64,000 nucleotides of DNA from assembly GCF_900115065.1 (NCBI RefSeq), contig NZ_FOVE01000017.1:20709-84708 (forward strand). The letters are read 5' to 3'. Under the pieces are notes generated by a model. It was not told where the DNA came from and did no database searches. It saw only the letters and a program-made list of their open reading frames with translations. The stretch is from Formivibrio citricus. Lineage in GTDB: Bacteria; Pseudomonadota; Gammaproteobacteria; Burkholderiales; Chitinibacteraceae. Shown here piece by piece: positions 37,415-46,028 of the stretch. Every line of letters begins with the position of its first letter. Within the stretch, counting starts at the first letter, position 1. The position numbers were made by a program, and so were the translations under genes.

Positions 37415-39340
37415 GTGCAAACTGCACCGAATTCAGGGCGAGATTCCCCTTCCAGACCCGACTGGATACGCCAGGTGCGTATCAGCGTCTTATCTGTGTT
37501 GGCGCTGCTGTTGACGGCTGCCAGCGGCTGGCATGTCTACCGCCTGACCTTCGAAGACATGCTGGAGGAGATTCAAAGCCAGGCCCATTACCGCTTGGAA
37601 ACCTATGCCAGCAGTCTTGAGCGTGAGATCGACAAGTATGCCAATTTCCCCTACGTGGTCGGGCTCGATGCCCAGCTCAAGGAATACCTGGCGGATACGA
37701 AAAACCCTGAATTGAAGTTGAGATCCAACCGGTTTCTGGAAAGGCTCAACCGGCGAGTCGGATCGCTTGCGCTCTTCCTGCTCGATAACTCAGGAACAGT
37801 CGTGGCTTCGAGCAACTGGAACCGCAAGGACAGCTTTGTCGGCCGCGATCTTTCGTACCGCCCGTATTATCAGAATGTGGGCATTGATCGTGTCGAGCGC
37901 TTTTACGGCATCGGCACGACCAACAATGAGCCTGGTTATTTCCTTTCGACGGCGGTTCACGACGGGAGCCGGATTATCGGCACTGCGGTGGTCAAGGTCA
38001 GCCTGGAACAGCTGGAAAAGTCCTGGTCATCCGCCGAATCGCCGGCGCTTCTTTCCGAGGGGCATGGCGTTGTCGTGCTCTCGTCTGTGCCTGCGTGGAA
38101 ATATGCCACGCTCAAGCCCCTGGACGAGGCGACGCGGCACCAGATCATCGTTTCCCAGCAATACAACGGCTATGCACTTGCCCCCTTGGGTATGAAGGTG
38201 CGCCGGGTGCTCAATGACGGCAGCAGTATCGTGAGCCTTCCTGCTGTCGGGCGGAACGATGCCAACCACCTTTTCTCTACCGATGGCTTGTTCTTGACGC
38301 AGACTCGGATGATGAGCGGAACACCGTGGCATCTGACGGTGTTTTCCGATCTGAAAAAGGCGGACGACCAGGCCAAGATCCGTGCCACGCTTGCGGTGCT
38401 GATCACGGCCCTGATGCTGGGCATGGGACTTGTGTTCATGTGGCGCCAAAGGCATATGCGTGAAATCCTGCAGGCGCGTGAAGCCTTGCAGCGCGCCAAT
38501 GACGAACTGGAACGCAAGGTTGTCGAGCGGACTGCGGATCTTTCTGCCGCCAATACCAGGTTGCAGCAGGAGGTCGAAGAAAGAAGCCGGGCCGAGCAGG
38601 TTCTGCGCGAAGCGCAGGATGGTTTGGTTCAGGCCAGCAAGCTGGCGGTTATCGGCCAGCTGTCTGCCGGGCTTGCACATGAATTGAACCAGCCGCTTGC
38701 TGCCTTGAGTACGCTTTCCGGAAATGCCGTCAAGTTTCTGGCGCGGGGCAATGTCGAGATGGCCAGCTCCAATCTGGCGCGGATCGGCCCGCTGGTCGAG
38801 CGCATGGGGTTGATGACGGGACAGCTCAAGGGGTTTGCGCGCAAGTCTTCGGGTGAGGCGCGTCTGGTGGTATTGAGCAGATCCGTGGACAATGCGCTCT
38901 TCCTGCAGGAACAAAGGCTGCTGCGGGGCCGGGTGAGTGTGAAGATCGATTTTCCGGAAAAAGAGCTGCGGGTCTGGTGCGATCCGAACCGGCTGGAGCA
39001 GGTACTGGTCAATCTGATCGGCAATGCGATCGACGCGATGGAGCATGCGGCCGAACCGCGCATTGAACTGCAAGCGAGCGAGAGCGAAGGCATGGCCAGG
39101 TTGCAGGTGCGCGATCATGGCCCGGGTTTGAGCGAAGAAATCCTGGCCCATTTGTTCGAACCGTTTTTTACTACCAAGGCTCCTGGAGTAGGATTGGGAT
39201 TGGGCTTGCCCATCTCTGCCGGGATCGTCCGGGACTTTGGTGGGGAATTGACTGCCTGGAATGCCCCTGACGGCGGAGCCATATTCGCATTGACGATTCC
39301 GATTTCCAAAGAAAGTGAGAGAAATGCCGCGCCAGCTTAG
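37415..39340 (+). CDS. dctB: DctB-like sensor histidine kinase
   Basis: 641 residues. The GTG at 37415 is chosen for the perfect AGGAGG five bases upstream (37404-37409); longer in-frame starts have poorer sites. Two transmembrane segments (near the N-terminus and about 330-350) flank a double-Cache-like periplasmic domain (LALFLLDNSGTVVASSNWN, SYRPYYQN, GYFLSTAVHDG). A coiled coil, HisKA with phosphoacceptor His422 (LAHELNQPLAAL) and an ATPase domain follow. This is the DctB architecture for sensing C4-dicarboxylates. It overlaps the response-regulator gene. Ligand identity is inferred from architecture and the nearby carrier. Confidence 0.87.
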   Translation: MQTAPNSGRDSPSRPDWIRQVRISVLSVLALLLTAASGWHVYRLTFEDMLEEIQSQAHYRLETYASSLEREIDKYANFPYVVGLDAQLKEYLADTKNPELKLRSNRFLERLNRRVGSLALFLLDNSGTVVASSNWNRKDSFVGRDLSYRPYYQNVGIDRVERFYGIGTTNNEPGYFLSTAVHDGSRIIGTAVVKVSLEQLEKSWSSAESPALLSEGHGVVVLSSVPAWKYATLKPLDEATRHQIIVSQQYNGYALAPLGMKVRRVLNDGSSIVSLPAVGRNDANHLFSTDGLFLTQTRMMSGTPWHLTVFSDLKKADDQAKIRATLAVLITALMLGMGLVFMWRQRHMREILQAREALQRANDELERKVVERTADLSAANTRLQQEVEERSRAEQVLREAQDGLVQASKLAVIGQLSAGLAHELNQPLAALSTLSGNAVKFLARGNVEMASSNLARIGPLVERMGLMTGQLKGFARKSSGEARLVVLSRSVDNALFLQEQRLLRGRVSVKIDFPEKELRVWCDPNRLEQVLVNLIGNAIDAMEHAAEPRIELQASESEGMARLQVRDHGPGLSEEILAHLFEPFFTTKAPGVGLGLGLPISAGIVRDFGGELTAWNAPDGGAIFALTIPISKESERNAAPA

Positions 39341-40670
39341 AGTGCTCATCGTTGAAGACGACTCGAATGTATTGTTGGGATGTGAGCAGGCTTTGCAGCT
39401 TGAAGGAATTGCCACGGAGGGCGTTTCGTCCGCCGAGCAGGCGCTCAAGCTGGTCCGCTCCGAGTGCCCTGCTGTCGTGATCAGCGACATCCGCCTGCCG
39501 GGTAAGGATGGCATTAGCCTGCTCAAGGAGCTGCAAGAGATCGATCCCGAATTGCCCGTTATCCTGATTACCGGACATGGCGATGTTTCGGTTGCAGTGC
39601 AGGCCATGAAATCGGGCGCCTACGATTTTATCGAGAAACCCTTTTCCCCCGAATTCCTGGTGGAAGTGGCGCGCCGTGCGCTTGACAAACGCACGCTGGT
39701 ACTGGAGATCCGTGCGCTGAGGGCACAGCTCAAAAGCAAAGGGCCGCTCGATGCGCGCATCATCGGCATGTCGCACAGCATGGAGCATGTGCGGCGCATG
39801 GTCAGCGAACTGGCGGACACCAATGCCTCTCTCCTGATTTTCGGCGAAACCGGTACCGGCAAGGAACTGGTTGCGCGCTGCCTGCACGATGCCAGTGCGC
39901 GGCGGGACGGCAACTTCGTCGCGATCAACTGCGGTGGCTTGCCGGAAACACTGGTCGAAAGCGAGCTTTTCGGTCACGAGGCCGGCGCGTTTACCGGCGC
40001 CAACAAACGTCGCATCGGCAAGATCGAGTATGCCAACGGCGGAACGCTGTTTCTCGACGAGATCGAGAGCATGCCGATTTCGGTTCAGGTCAAACTCTTG
40101 CGCGTACTGCAGGAGCGCACCCTTGAGCGTTTGGGGGGCAATGCGCCGATTCCGGTGGATTGCCGAATCGTTGCTGCGACCAAGGAAGACTTGCTGGCCA
40201 TGTCCGATGCCGGCCGCTTCCGCGCGGACCTTTATTATCGTTTGAGCGTGGCTACGGTTTTGCTGCCGCCGTTGCGCGGTCGGCGAGAGGACATTCCCCT
40301 GCTGTTCGAGCACTTCCTGATGCAGGCGAGCGCCAACCACGGGCGACCGGCGCCGGAAATCGGCCCGGCCAAAATGCGCCAGTTGATGTCGCACCCGTGG
40401 CCTGGCAACGTGCGTGAATTGCGCAACGTAGCGGATCGTTGCGTGCTCGGGATCGAGGCAGGATTTCCGCCTTTCTGCGATGGCGCGGGCGTGGCGCCGC
40501 TGGCTTTGCCGCAGGCCGTCGAGGCCTTCGAGCGCTCACTGATCGTGGATGCCTTGCGCCGTCACGGCGGCAACCTTACCCAGGCCAGCCAGGCGTTGCA
40601 GATTCCCAAGACGACGCTGCACGACAAGATGAAGAAGCTGAATCTGGTCGGGCAGGACGCACTGCGCTAA
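39324..40670 (+). CDS. dctD: DctD-like sigma-54 response regulator
   Basis: 448 residues, start overlapping dctB by 17 bases. Receiver with phosphoacceptor Asp55 (VVISDIRLPGKDG), AAA+ domain with GETGTGKE, the sigma-54-contacting GAFTGA (221-226) and a C-terminal Fis-type helix-turn-helix (GGNLTQASQALQIPKTTLHD). It activates RpoN promoters after phosphorylation by DctB. The best candidate target in the window is the sigma-54-type promoter of the 2HCT carrier at 24085. Confidence 0.9.
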   Translation: MPRQLRVLIVEDDSNVLLGCEQALQLEGIATEGVSSAEQALKLVRSECPAVVISDIRLPGKDGISLLKELQEIDPELPVILITGHGDVSVAVQAMKSGAYDFIEKPFSPEFLVEVARRALDKRTLVLEIRALRAQLKSKGPLDARIIGMSHSMEHVRRMVSELADTNASLLIFGETGTGKELVARCLHDASARRDGNFVAINCGGLPETLVESELFGHEAGAFTGANKRRIGKIEYANGGTLFLDEIESMPISVQVKLLRVLQERTLERLGGNAPIPVDCRIVAATKEDLLAMSDAGRFRADLYYRLSVATVLLPPLRGRREDIPLLFEHFLMQASANHGRPAPEIGPAKMRQLMSHPWPGNVRELRNVADRCVLGIEAGFPPFCDGAGVAPLALPQAVEAFERSLIVDALRRHGGNLTQASQALQIPKTTLHDKMKKLNLVGQDALR

Positions 40671-41141
40671 AAGCCCCTGCTTAACCTCAGAGGCACAGAG
40701 AGTACAAGTAAAAAACAAGCTGTTCGTGCTGAGTTTGTCGAGGCATGAGCGGCTTGATTCTATTTAAGCGCCTGTGGCGCGTCGTGCTTGATGCCGGGAG
40801 TTCGCCCCGGCGGGCGAGTTTCTTTTCTTGCTTCGCCAAGAAAAGAAAACAAAAGAAGGCGACCCCGCCTTGCGGCCCTCCGGGCTGCCCTCGGTCGGTC
40901 GCGAGCCCGGGTCTCGCTCCGCTTCCTCGGCGCTGGCTGAGGGGATAAAAAAGTCGTCTGCCATGGCGAGGATATGTGGGAGCGGATGTAATCCGCGAAG
41001 GGCGGCGAAGGCGAGCGGGTCGGAAAAGCGAAGCGCCTTCCGACGGTTGTGGTTTATGCGTCGGATGGCGCCTACGGCTTATCCGACCTATGCGCTGTGT
41101 CTCTGTGGTAAGAGATTGAGGCTCACGGTCGTGAGCAGGCT
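40671..41141. repeat. Gene-free mosaic of widespread intergenic repeats
   Basis: No convincing gene in 471 bases. I recognise pieces seen between genes of many Beta- and Gammaproteobacteria: TTCGTGCTGAGTTTGTCGAG (40726-40745), a block around GCCCCGGCGGGCGAGTTTCT (from 40804) running into AAGAAAAGAAAACAAAAG and GGCCCTCCGGGCTGCCCTCG, and a GTCGGATGGCGCCTACGGC/TTATCCGAC piece near 41062-41088. They form local hairpins. The short open frames across it are repeat artefacts. Confidence 0.6.
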
Positions 41142-41597
41142 CTATTCGTACGGCTCTTCGCCGCCGGAAATGATTCTGTAGACAATATCGAGCGGAAAGC
41201 CGCGTGCAGCCAGAAAACGCGCCTGTTTGGCGCGTTCATTGGGCGTGGTGGCCGGTGAACCGAATTTCTTTTGCCAGACAGCGCGCGCCCGGTCTTCTTC
41301 GCTTTCGGCGATTTCTTCGAGGGCGGTGGCGATGGTTTCGTCGCCCACGCCTTTCATGCGCAGTTCCTGTTTGAGGCGCAGCGAACCGTAGCGCGTTCCG
41401 CGCTGGTGGGTCCACTGTTCGGCGAAGCGGCTATCCGAGAGCCAGCCGCGCGCGGCAAAATCATTCAGCAGCGCTTCGATTTCTTCTGCCGACTCGGCAT
41501 GGGGTTGCAGTTTCTGCTGCAGTTCCGCCCGCGCATGATCGCGGCGGGCAAGGAACTGCAGGGCGCGGGTGCGAAGATCAGGCTTCGGCGTCGTCAT
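41142..41597 (-). CDS. recX: Regulatory protein RecX
   Basis: 151 residues from the ATG of [20 protein letters not shown]. Three-helix-repeat RecX protein: [48 protein letters not shown]. It binds and caps RecA filaments and limits recombinase activity. Its start overlaps the end of recA by 20 bases, the usual coupled recA-recX arrangement. Confidence 0.92.
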   Translation of the reverse strand: MTTPKPDLRTRALQFLARRDHARAELQQKLQPHAESAEEIEALLNDFAARGWLSDSRFAEQWTHQRGTRYGSLRLKQELRMKGVGDETIATALEEIAESEEDRARAVWQKKFGSPATTPNERAKQARFLAARGFPLDIVYRIISGGEEPYE

Positions 41598-42627
41598 CGG
41601 CCAGCGATCCGCCGGATTCGATCGGCACGGCGGAGATGCCGACCTTGGCACGGATCTTCTGTTCGATCTCGGCGGCGACTTCCGGGTTGTCTTTCAGGTA
41701 CTGGCGGGAATTTTCCATGCCCTGACCGATCTTGCCGCCGTTGTAGGCGTACCAGGCACCGGATTTTTCGATGATCTTCTGCGCGACGCCATGTTCGATG
41801 AGTTCGCCTTCGTGCGAGATGCCTTCGCCGTAGAGAATGTCGAAGGTGACGACGCGGAACGGCGGGGCGACCTTGTTCTTGGCGATCTTGACCTTGGTCT
41901 GGTTGCCGATGATTTCCTCGCCTTTCTTGACTGCGCCGATGCGGCGGATGTCGAGGCGCACGGAGGCGTAGAACTTGAGCGCATTGCCGCCGGTGGTGGT
42001 TTCCGGGCTCTGGCCGGGCATCATGGCGCCGATCTTCATGCGCAACTGGTTGATGAAGATGACCAGCGTGTTGGTGCGTTTGATGTTGGCGGTGAGCTTG
42101 CGTAGCGCCTGGCTCATCAGGCGGGCCTGCAGGCCGGGGAGCTGGTCGCCCATTTCACCTTCGATTTCGGCCTTCGGCGTCAGTGCTGCGACCGAGTCGA
42201 TGACGATCAGGTCAACGCCACCGGAGCGCACCAGCATGTCGGCGATTTCCAGACCCTGTTCGCCAGTGTCGGGTTGGGAAATCAGCATCTCTGAAACATT
42301 GACACCGAGTTTCTGTGCATAGATCGGGTCGAGCGCGTTTTCGGCGTCGATATAGGCGGCGACGCCACCGGCCTTCTGGATCTGGGCCACGACATGCAGG
42401 CAGAGTGTGGTCTTGCCGGAAGATTCCGGGCCGAAGATTTCCACCACGCGCCCGCGCGGCAGGCCGCCGACGCCAAGCCCGAGGTCAAGGCCGAGCGAAC
42501 CGGTGGAAACCACTTGCAGGTCGTTTTCGATCTGGGCTTCGCCCATCTTCATGATGGCGCCCTTGCCGAATTGCCGTTCGATCTGGGCCAGTGCAGCCGC
42601 CAGGGCCTTGCTCTTGTTTTCATCCAT
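41578..42627 (-). CDS. recA: Recombinase A
   Basis: 349 residues from the ATG at 42627 ([20 protein letters not shown]). Walker [10 protein letters not shown] (66-74), the MAW and L2 regions ([19 protein letters not shown]), and an acidic C-terminus (LADDDAEA). It forms filaments on single-stranded DNA, catalyses strand exchange and triggers LexA cleavage. The promoter region holds a GAAC-N4-GTTC palindrome. Confidence 0.97.
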   Translation of the reverse strand: MDENKSKALAAALAQIERQFGKGAIMKMGEAQIENDLQVVSTGSLGLDLGLGVGGLPRGRVVEIFGPESSGKTTLCLHVVAQIQKAGGVAAYIDAENALDPIYAQKLGVNVSEMLISQPDTGEQGLEIADMLVRSGGVDLIVIDSVAALTPKAEIEGEMGDQLPGLQARLMSQALRKLTANIKRTNTLVIFINQLRMKIGAMMPGQSPETTTGGNALKFYASVRLDIRRIGAVKKGEEIIGNQTKVKIAKNKVAPPFRVVTFDILYGEGISHEGELIEHGVAQKIIEKSGAWYAYNGGKIGQGMENSRQYLKDNPEVAAEIEQKIRAKVGISAVPIESGGSLADDDAEA

Positions 42628-42665
42628 GGTTGTCAAATTCCGGGCAGTGGTGATGAATAATGCCG

Positions 42666-42684
42666 AGTATAGAACAATCGTTCT
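42666..42684 (-). promoter_or_regulatory. recA -10 with overlapping SOS-box-like palindrome
   Basis: The perfect palindrome AGAAC-AATC-GTTCT (42671-42684) lies between -35 and -10 and abuts a -10 TATACT (complement of 42666-42671), 39 bases before the recA ATG. The pattern GAAC-N4-GTTC is that of the Gram-positive LexA box; no CTGT-N8-ACAG box is seen. Confidence 0.6.
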
Positions 42685-42699
42685 GCAAAAGAAAAGGGC

Positions 42700-44544
42700 T
42701 TAATCAGTTTTTTTCGGGACGGGCAGGGTGAAGTAGAAGGTGGCGCCTTCGTTGAGTGCCGATTTGGCCCAGACGTGTCCGTCGTGGCGGTTGATGATGC
42801 GCTGGACAATCGCCAGCCCGATGCCATTGCCGCTGTCCTGGAACTCGGCTGCAGAGTGCAGTCGCTGGAAGGGGCTGAACAGCTTGTTGCTGTCCTTCAT
42901 GTCAAAGCCGATGCCATTGTCGGAGACAAAGTACACCAGTTGGCCATTGACCTCGGTGGAGCCGAAACGTACCTTGGATGGTTGGGCATACAGCGTGAAT
43001 TTCCAGGCGTTGTCGAGCAGGTTGTACAGCACGATGCGTATCTGCTTGGGATCGGCATTGGCATACAGGTCTGGAGCGATTTCCACTTCGACCTGACGTT
43101 CCTGTTGCAATGCATTGAGTTCTTCGGCCAAGTCCTGCGCCATGGTCGATAGGTTGACGGACTGGCGGCGCAGTTCGGCACGCGACAGTTTGTAGAGGTT
43201 GAGAATGTCGTCGATCAGCTCCAGCATGCTGCTGGTGGCGCTGCGTATGCGTTGCAGGTAATGACGGCCGTTCGAGTCGAGCTGGTTGCTGTAATCGTCC
43301 TGCAGAACCTGGCTGTAGCCTTCGATCGCACGCAACGGCGTGCGCAGATCGTGTGAAACCGAATAGGAGAAGGATTCCAGTTCGTGATTGGCAACGGCAA
43401 GATCGCGCGTTCGGCTGTCTACGACTTCTTCCAGGCGGGCGCGGTATTTTTCCAGTTCCAGTTCGTGCTGCTTGCGTTCAGTGATGTCGATCATGAACCC
43501 GTGCAGTCTCGACTGTTCGTGCTCGCTGATTTGTGCGCGGGATGAGAGCAAAACCCATACTTCACGGCCGTCTCTGGCCAGCAGGCGGCATTCGAACTGG
43601 GTCTGGCTGCACTGGATGTTGCTGAAGAGCTGGTAGGCGAGATGGCGGTCGTCCGGATGCAGGTAGCTGGGCAGGAAATTGTCGCTGTACCAGACCGAGG
43701 GAGGGTAGCCCAGCAAGGCTTCGGATTGCGGGCCGACGTAGGTGAATCGCCACTCGCTGGGGGCGGCCTCCCAGGGAATGAAAGGGGTGTCTTCGACAAG
43801 GCAGCGATAGCGCTCCTGGCCGGCGCGCAGCGCTGCTTCGACTTGCCTGCGGCTGAGCAGATCGGTTTCCAGTTGCAGGCTCTTCTGCTCCAGCATGCCC
43901 TGGTATTCCTTGATGGCGTTGCGCGTTTTTTCCAGGTTCTGTCCGAGCGTCCCGAGTTCATCGTCCCGCGGCCACGAGAAGGGGGTGTCGAGCTCGTTGC
44001 GCGAAAGCCTTCCCGACTGGTCAAGCAGCATTTCGAGGGGGCGCAGCACGCGCGAATAAAGAAGCAGAAGTGTCAGCAGCAGGCTGATGGCCGTCTGGCT
44101 GGCGACCGTCGTGAAATATTGCCGGTATAGGCTCTGGATATAGGCGGTATTCTGTCCATCGTCCATTTCCACCGTGACCGTGCCGATTACGTTGCCCTGC
44201 TTGTTGACCTGGCGGGAAACCGTATGCAGGTGCCCCTGACGGCGTTCGGGGCGGTTGAGCGAGAGGAAAGTGCCCAGGGAGGCATCCGTGACGATGACGC
44301 GCACGATGCGCCGGTCGCTCATCAATGAATCGAGCAGCGGCTTCCCCGCGTCGGGCGAGAGGTTCCACAAGGGTTCCTGCATGCCGAGCGCCAGGATGTC
44401 GGCCGCGCGTCGCTGGTCGTTGGCCAAGTCCGCCTCGATCCTTTGGGATTCGCGCTTGATGCTCAGGTAGCCGCCCAGGCAGGCGGGTAGCAGGAGCCCG
44501 AAGAGAATGGCCAGGACGGCAGCGGACCTCAACGATAATTTCAT
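42700..44544 (-). CDS. Membrane sensor histidine kinase with PAS domain, orphan
   Basis: 614 residues. Two transmembrane segments (about 7-25 and 150-166) bracket a periplasmic domain of about 125 residues. A HAMP domain (SRVLRPLEMLLDQSGRLSRN) and a PAS domain (about 245-350, ending FMIDITERK) come next, then HisKA with VSHDLRTPLRAIEGYSQVL and an ATPase domain with NAWKF, DNGIGFD and GNGIGLAIV. No response regulator is adjacent. The HisKA/ATPase pair resembles phytochrome-like kinases. Signal and partner are unknown. It ends 73 bases before recA on the same strand. Confidence 0.85.
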   Translation of the reverse strand: MKLSLRSAAVLAILFGLLLPACLGGYLSIKRESQRIEADLANDQRRAADILALGMQEPLWNLSPDAGKPLLDSLMSDRRIVRVIVTDASLGTFLSLNRPERRQGHLHTVSRQVNKQGNVIGTVTVEMDDGQNTAYIQSLYRQYFTTVASQTAISLLLTLLLLYSRVLRPLEMLLDQSGRLSRNELDTPFSWPRDDELGTLGQNLEKTRNAIKEYQGMLEQKSLQLETDLLSRRQVEAALRAGQERYRCLVEDTPFIPWEAAPSEWRFTYVGPQSEALLGYPPSVWYSDNFLPSYLHPDDRHLAYQLFSNIQCSQTQFECRLLARDGREVWVLLSSRAQISEHEQSRLHGFMIDITERKQHELELEKYRARLEEVVDSRTRDLAVANHELESFSYSVSHDLRTPLRAIEGYSQVLQDDYSNQLDSNGRHYLQRIRSATSSMLELIDDILNLYKLSRAELRRQSVNLSTMAQDLAEELNALQQERQVEVEIAPDLYANADPKQIRIVLYNLLDNAWKFTLYAQPSKVRFGSTEVNGQLVYFVSDNGIGFDMKDSNKLFSPFQRLHSAAEFQDSGNGIGLAIVQRIINRHDGHVWAKSALNEGATFYFTLPVPKKTD

Positions 44545-44697
44545 GGGGATCTGCGCAAATGGGGATGGTCGTAGTTTAGGCGCAGTTGATGGTGGCTACA
44601 ACAGCGCAGCTTGATCTCGTTCAGCAAGCAGTTTCTGTCTGAAGCGTTGAAAGGTTCGATCCGGCATAATGCGCCGGTTGTTTTGAGGGGTTTTTGC

Positions 44698-45957
44698 ATG
44701 CGTATCGTTGTTTTGGGCGCGGGCGTGGTGGGAGTCAGCTCGGCCTGGTATCTGGCGCGCGCCGGTCATGATGTAACGGTAGTGGAGCGCCAGCCCACCG
44801 CCGGAATGGAAACCAGTTTCGCCAACGGCGGCCAGATATCCGTTTGCCATGCCGAGCCTTGGGCAGGGCCGAAAGCGCCGTGGAAAATCCTGCAATGGCT
44901 GGGTGAGGAAGATGCGCCGCTCCTGTTTCGCCTCAAGGCCGATTGGGCGCAGTGGCGCTGGGGCTTGCGCTTCCTGCTGGAGTGCACGCCGGAGCGAGCC
45001 AGAAAGAATCTGCAGGATCTGGTGCGGCTTGGGCTCTACAGCCGGGATGCCTTGCAGGCGTTGCGGGCTGAAACCGGCATCCAGTATGACGCCTTGACGC
45101 GCGGCATCCTGCATTACTACACCGATGAGGCCGAGTTCGCCGCTGCGGTTCGCGCTGCTGCGCTGATGCGTGAAGTCGGGCTGGATCGCGAAATCAGGAA
45201 TCCGGCCGAGTGCATGCAGATCGAGCCGGCGCTGGCGCATTCCCGTCGCCCGATCGTGGGCGGCACCTATACGGGCAGCGACGAATCCGGCGACGCGATG
45301 AAGTTTACCCAAGCGCTGGCGGAGAAATGTCGCGAGGCTGGTGTGCGCTTTCTTTACGACACCGACATTCTCGGGCTGGCCCGGGAGGGGGACAGAATCG
45401 GTGGCGTAGTGGTCGAACCGCTTGCTCCGGAACGCGAACGCCAGGTTTTGAGCGCCGACGCGGTACTGGTTTCGATGGGCAGCTACAGCCCGCTGCTGTT
45501 GCGCCCCTTGGGCATTACGCTGGATGTGTATCCGGCGAAGGGCTATTCCGCGACGATCCCGGTCCGGGAGGGCGATACCGCGCCGAGCGTGGCGATGACC
45601 GACGATGGCAGCAAGATCGTCTTTTCCCGGTTGGGGAACCGGCTGCGCGTGGCCGGCACGGCGGAAATGAACGGCTACAACCTGGAGCTCAACCCCGTGC
45701 GCTGCCGGGCGCTGATCGAGCGCACGCGCGAAATCTTTCCGCTGGCGGGGGATTTCGATGCCGCTGAGTTCTGGACCGGGCTGCGTCCCTCGACGCCGAG
45801 CAACCTGCCCTTCATCGGGCGCGCGGGGCGGTTCGAGAACCTCTGGCTCAACACCGGTCACGGCACGCTGGGCTGGACCGAAGCCTGCGGCTCGGGCAAG
45901 GCTGTTGCCGAATTGATCGACGGACGCCGACCAGAGGTTGATTTTCCGTTCCTTTGA
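44698..45957 (+). CDS. dadA: D-amino acid dehydrogenase, small subunit type
   Basis: 419 residues. FAD-binding GAGVVG (7-12) at the N-terminus, ERQPTAGMETSFANGGQIS typical of DadA, and a C-terminal GLRPSTPSNLPFIG with NTGHGTLGWT. It oxidises D-alanine and other D-amino acids to oxo acids and ammonia, passing electrons to the respiratory chain at the inner membrane. The ATG at 44698 follows GAGGGG. The alr gene that would make D-alanine lies 6 kb downstream, not in an operon with it. Confidence 0.93.
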   Translation: MRIVVLGAGVVGVSSAWYLARAGHDVTVVERQPTAGMETSFANGGQISVCHAEPWAGPKAPWKILQWLGEEDAPLLFRLKADWAQWRWGLRFLLECTPERARKNLQDLVRLGLYSRDALQALRAETGIQYDALTRGILHYYTDEAEFAAAVRAAALMREVGLDREIRNPAECMQIEPALAHSRRPIVGGTYTGSDESGDAMKFTQALAEKCREAGVRFLYDTDILGLAREGDRIGGVVVEPLAPERERQVLSADAVLVSMGSYSPLLLRPLGITLDVYPAKGYSATIPVREGDTAPSVAMTDDGSKIVFSRLGNRLRVAGTAEMNGYNLELNPVRCRALIERTREIFPLAGDFDAAEFWTGLRPSTPSNLPFIGRAGRFENLWLNTGHGTLGWTEACGSGKAVAELIDGRRPEVDFPFL

Positions 45958-45987
45958 ACCTGAATTTCTCTCCACAGAGATACAAAC

Positions 45988-46016
45988 AAAGAACCCCGCT
46001 AAATGCGGGGTTCTTT
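45988..46016. terminator. Bidirectional terminator dadA/RND
   Basis: 12-bp stem AAAGAACCCCGC/GCGGGGTTCTTT with loop TAAAT between two convergent genes. Confidence 0.92.
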
Positions 46017-46028
46017 GTTTGACGTGCA

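Noticed and set aside
38027..39607. A 526-codon open frame antisense to dctB/dctD
   Set aside because: No RBS, no family resemblance, and it covers the catalytic regions of two well-matched sense genes.
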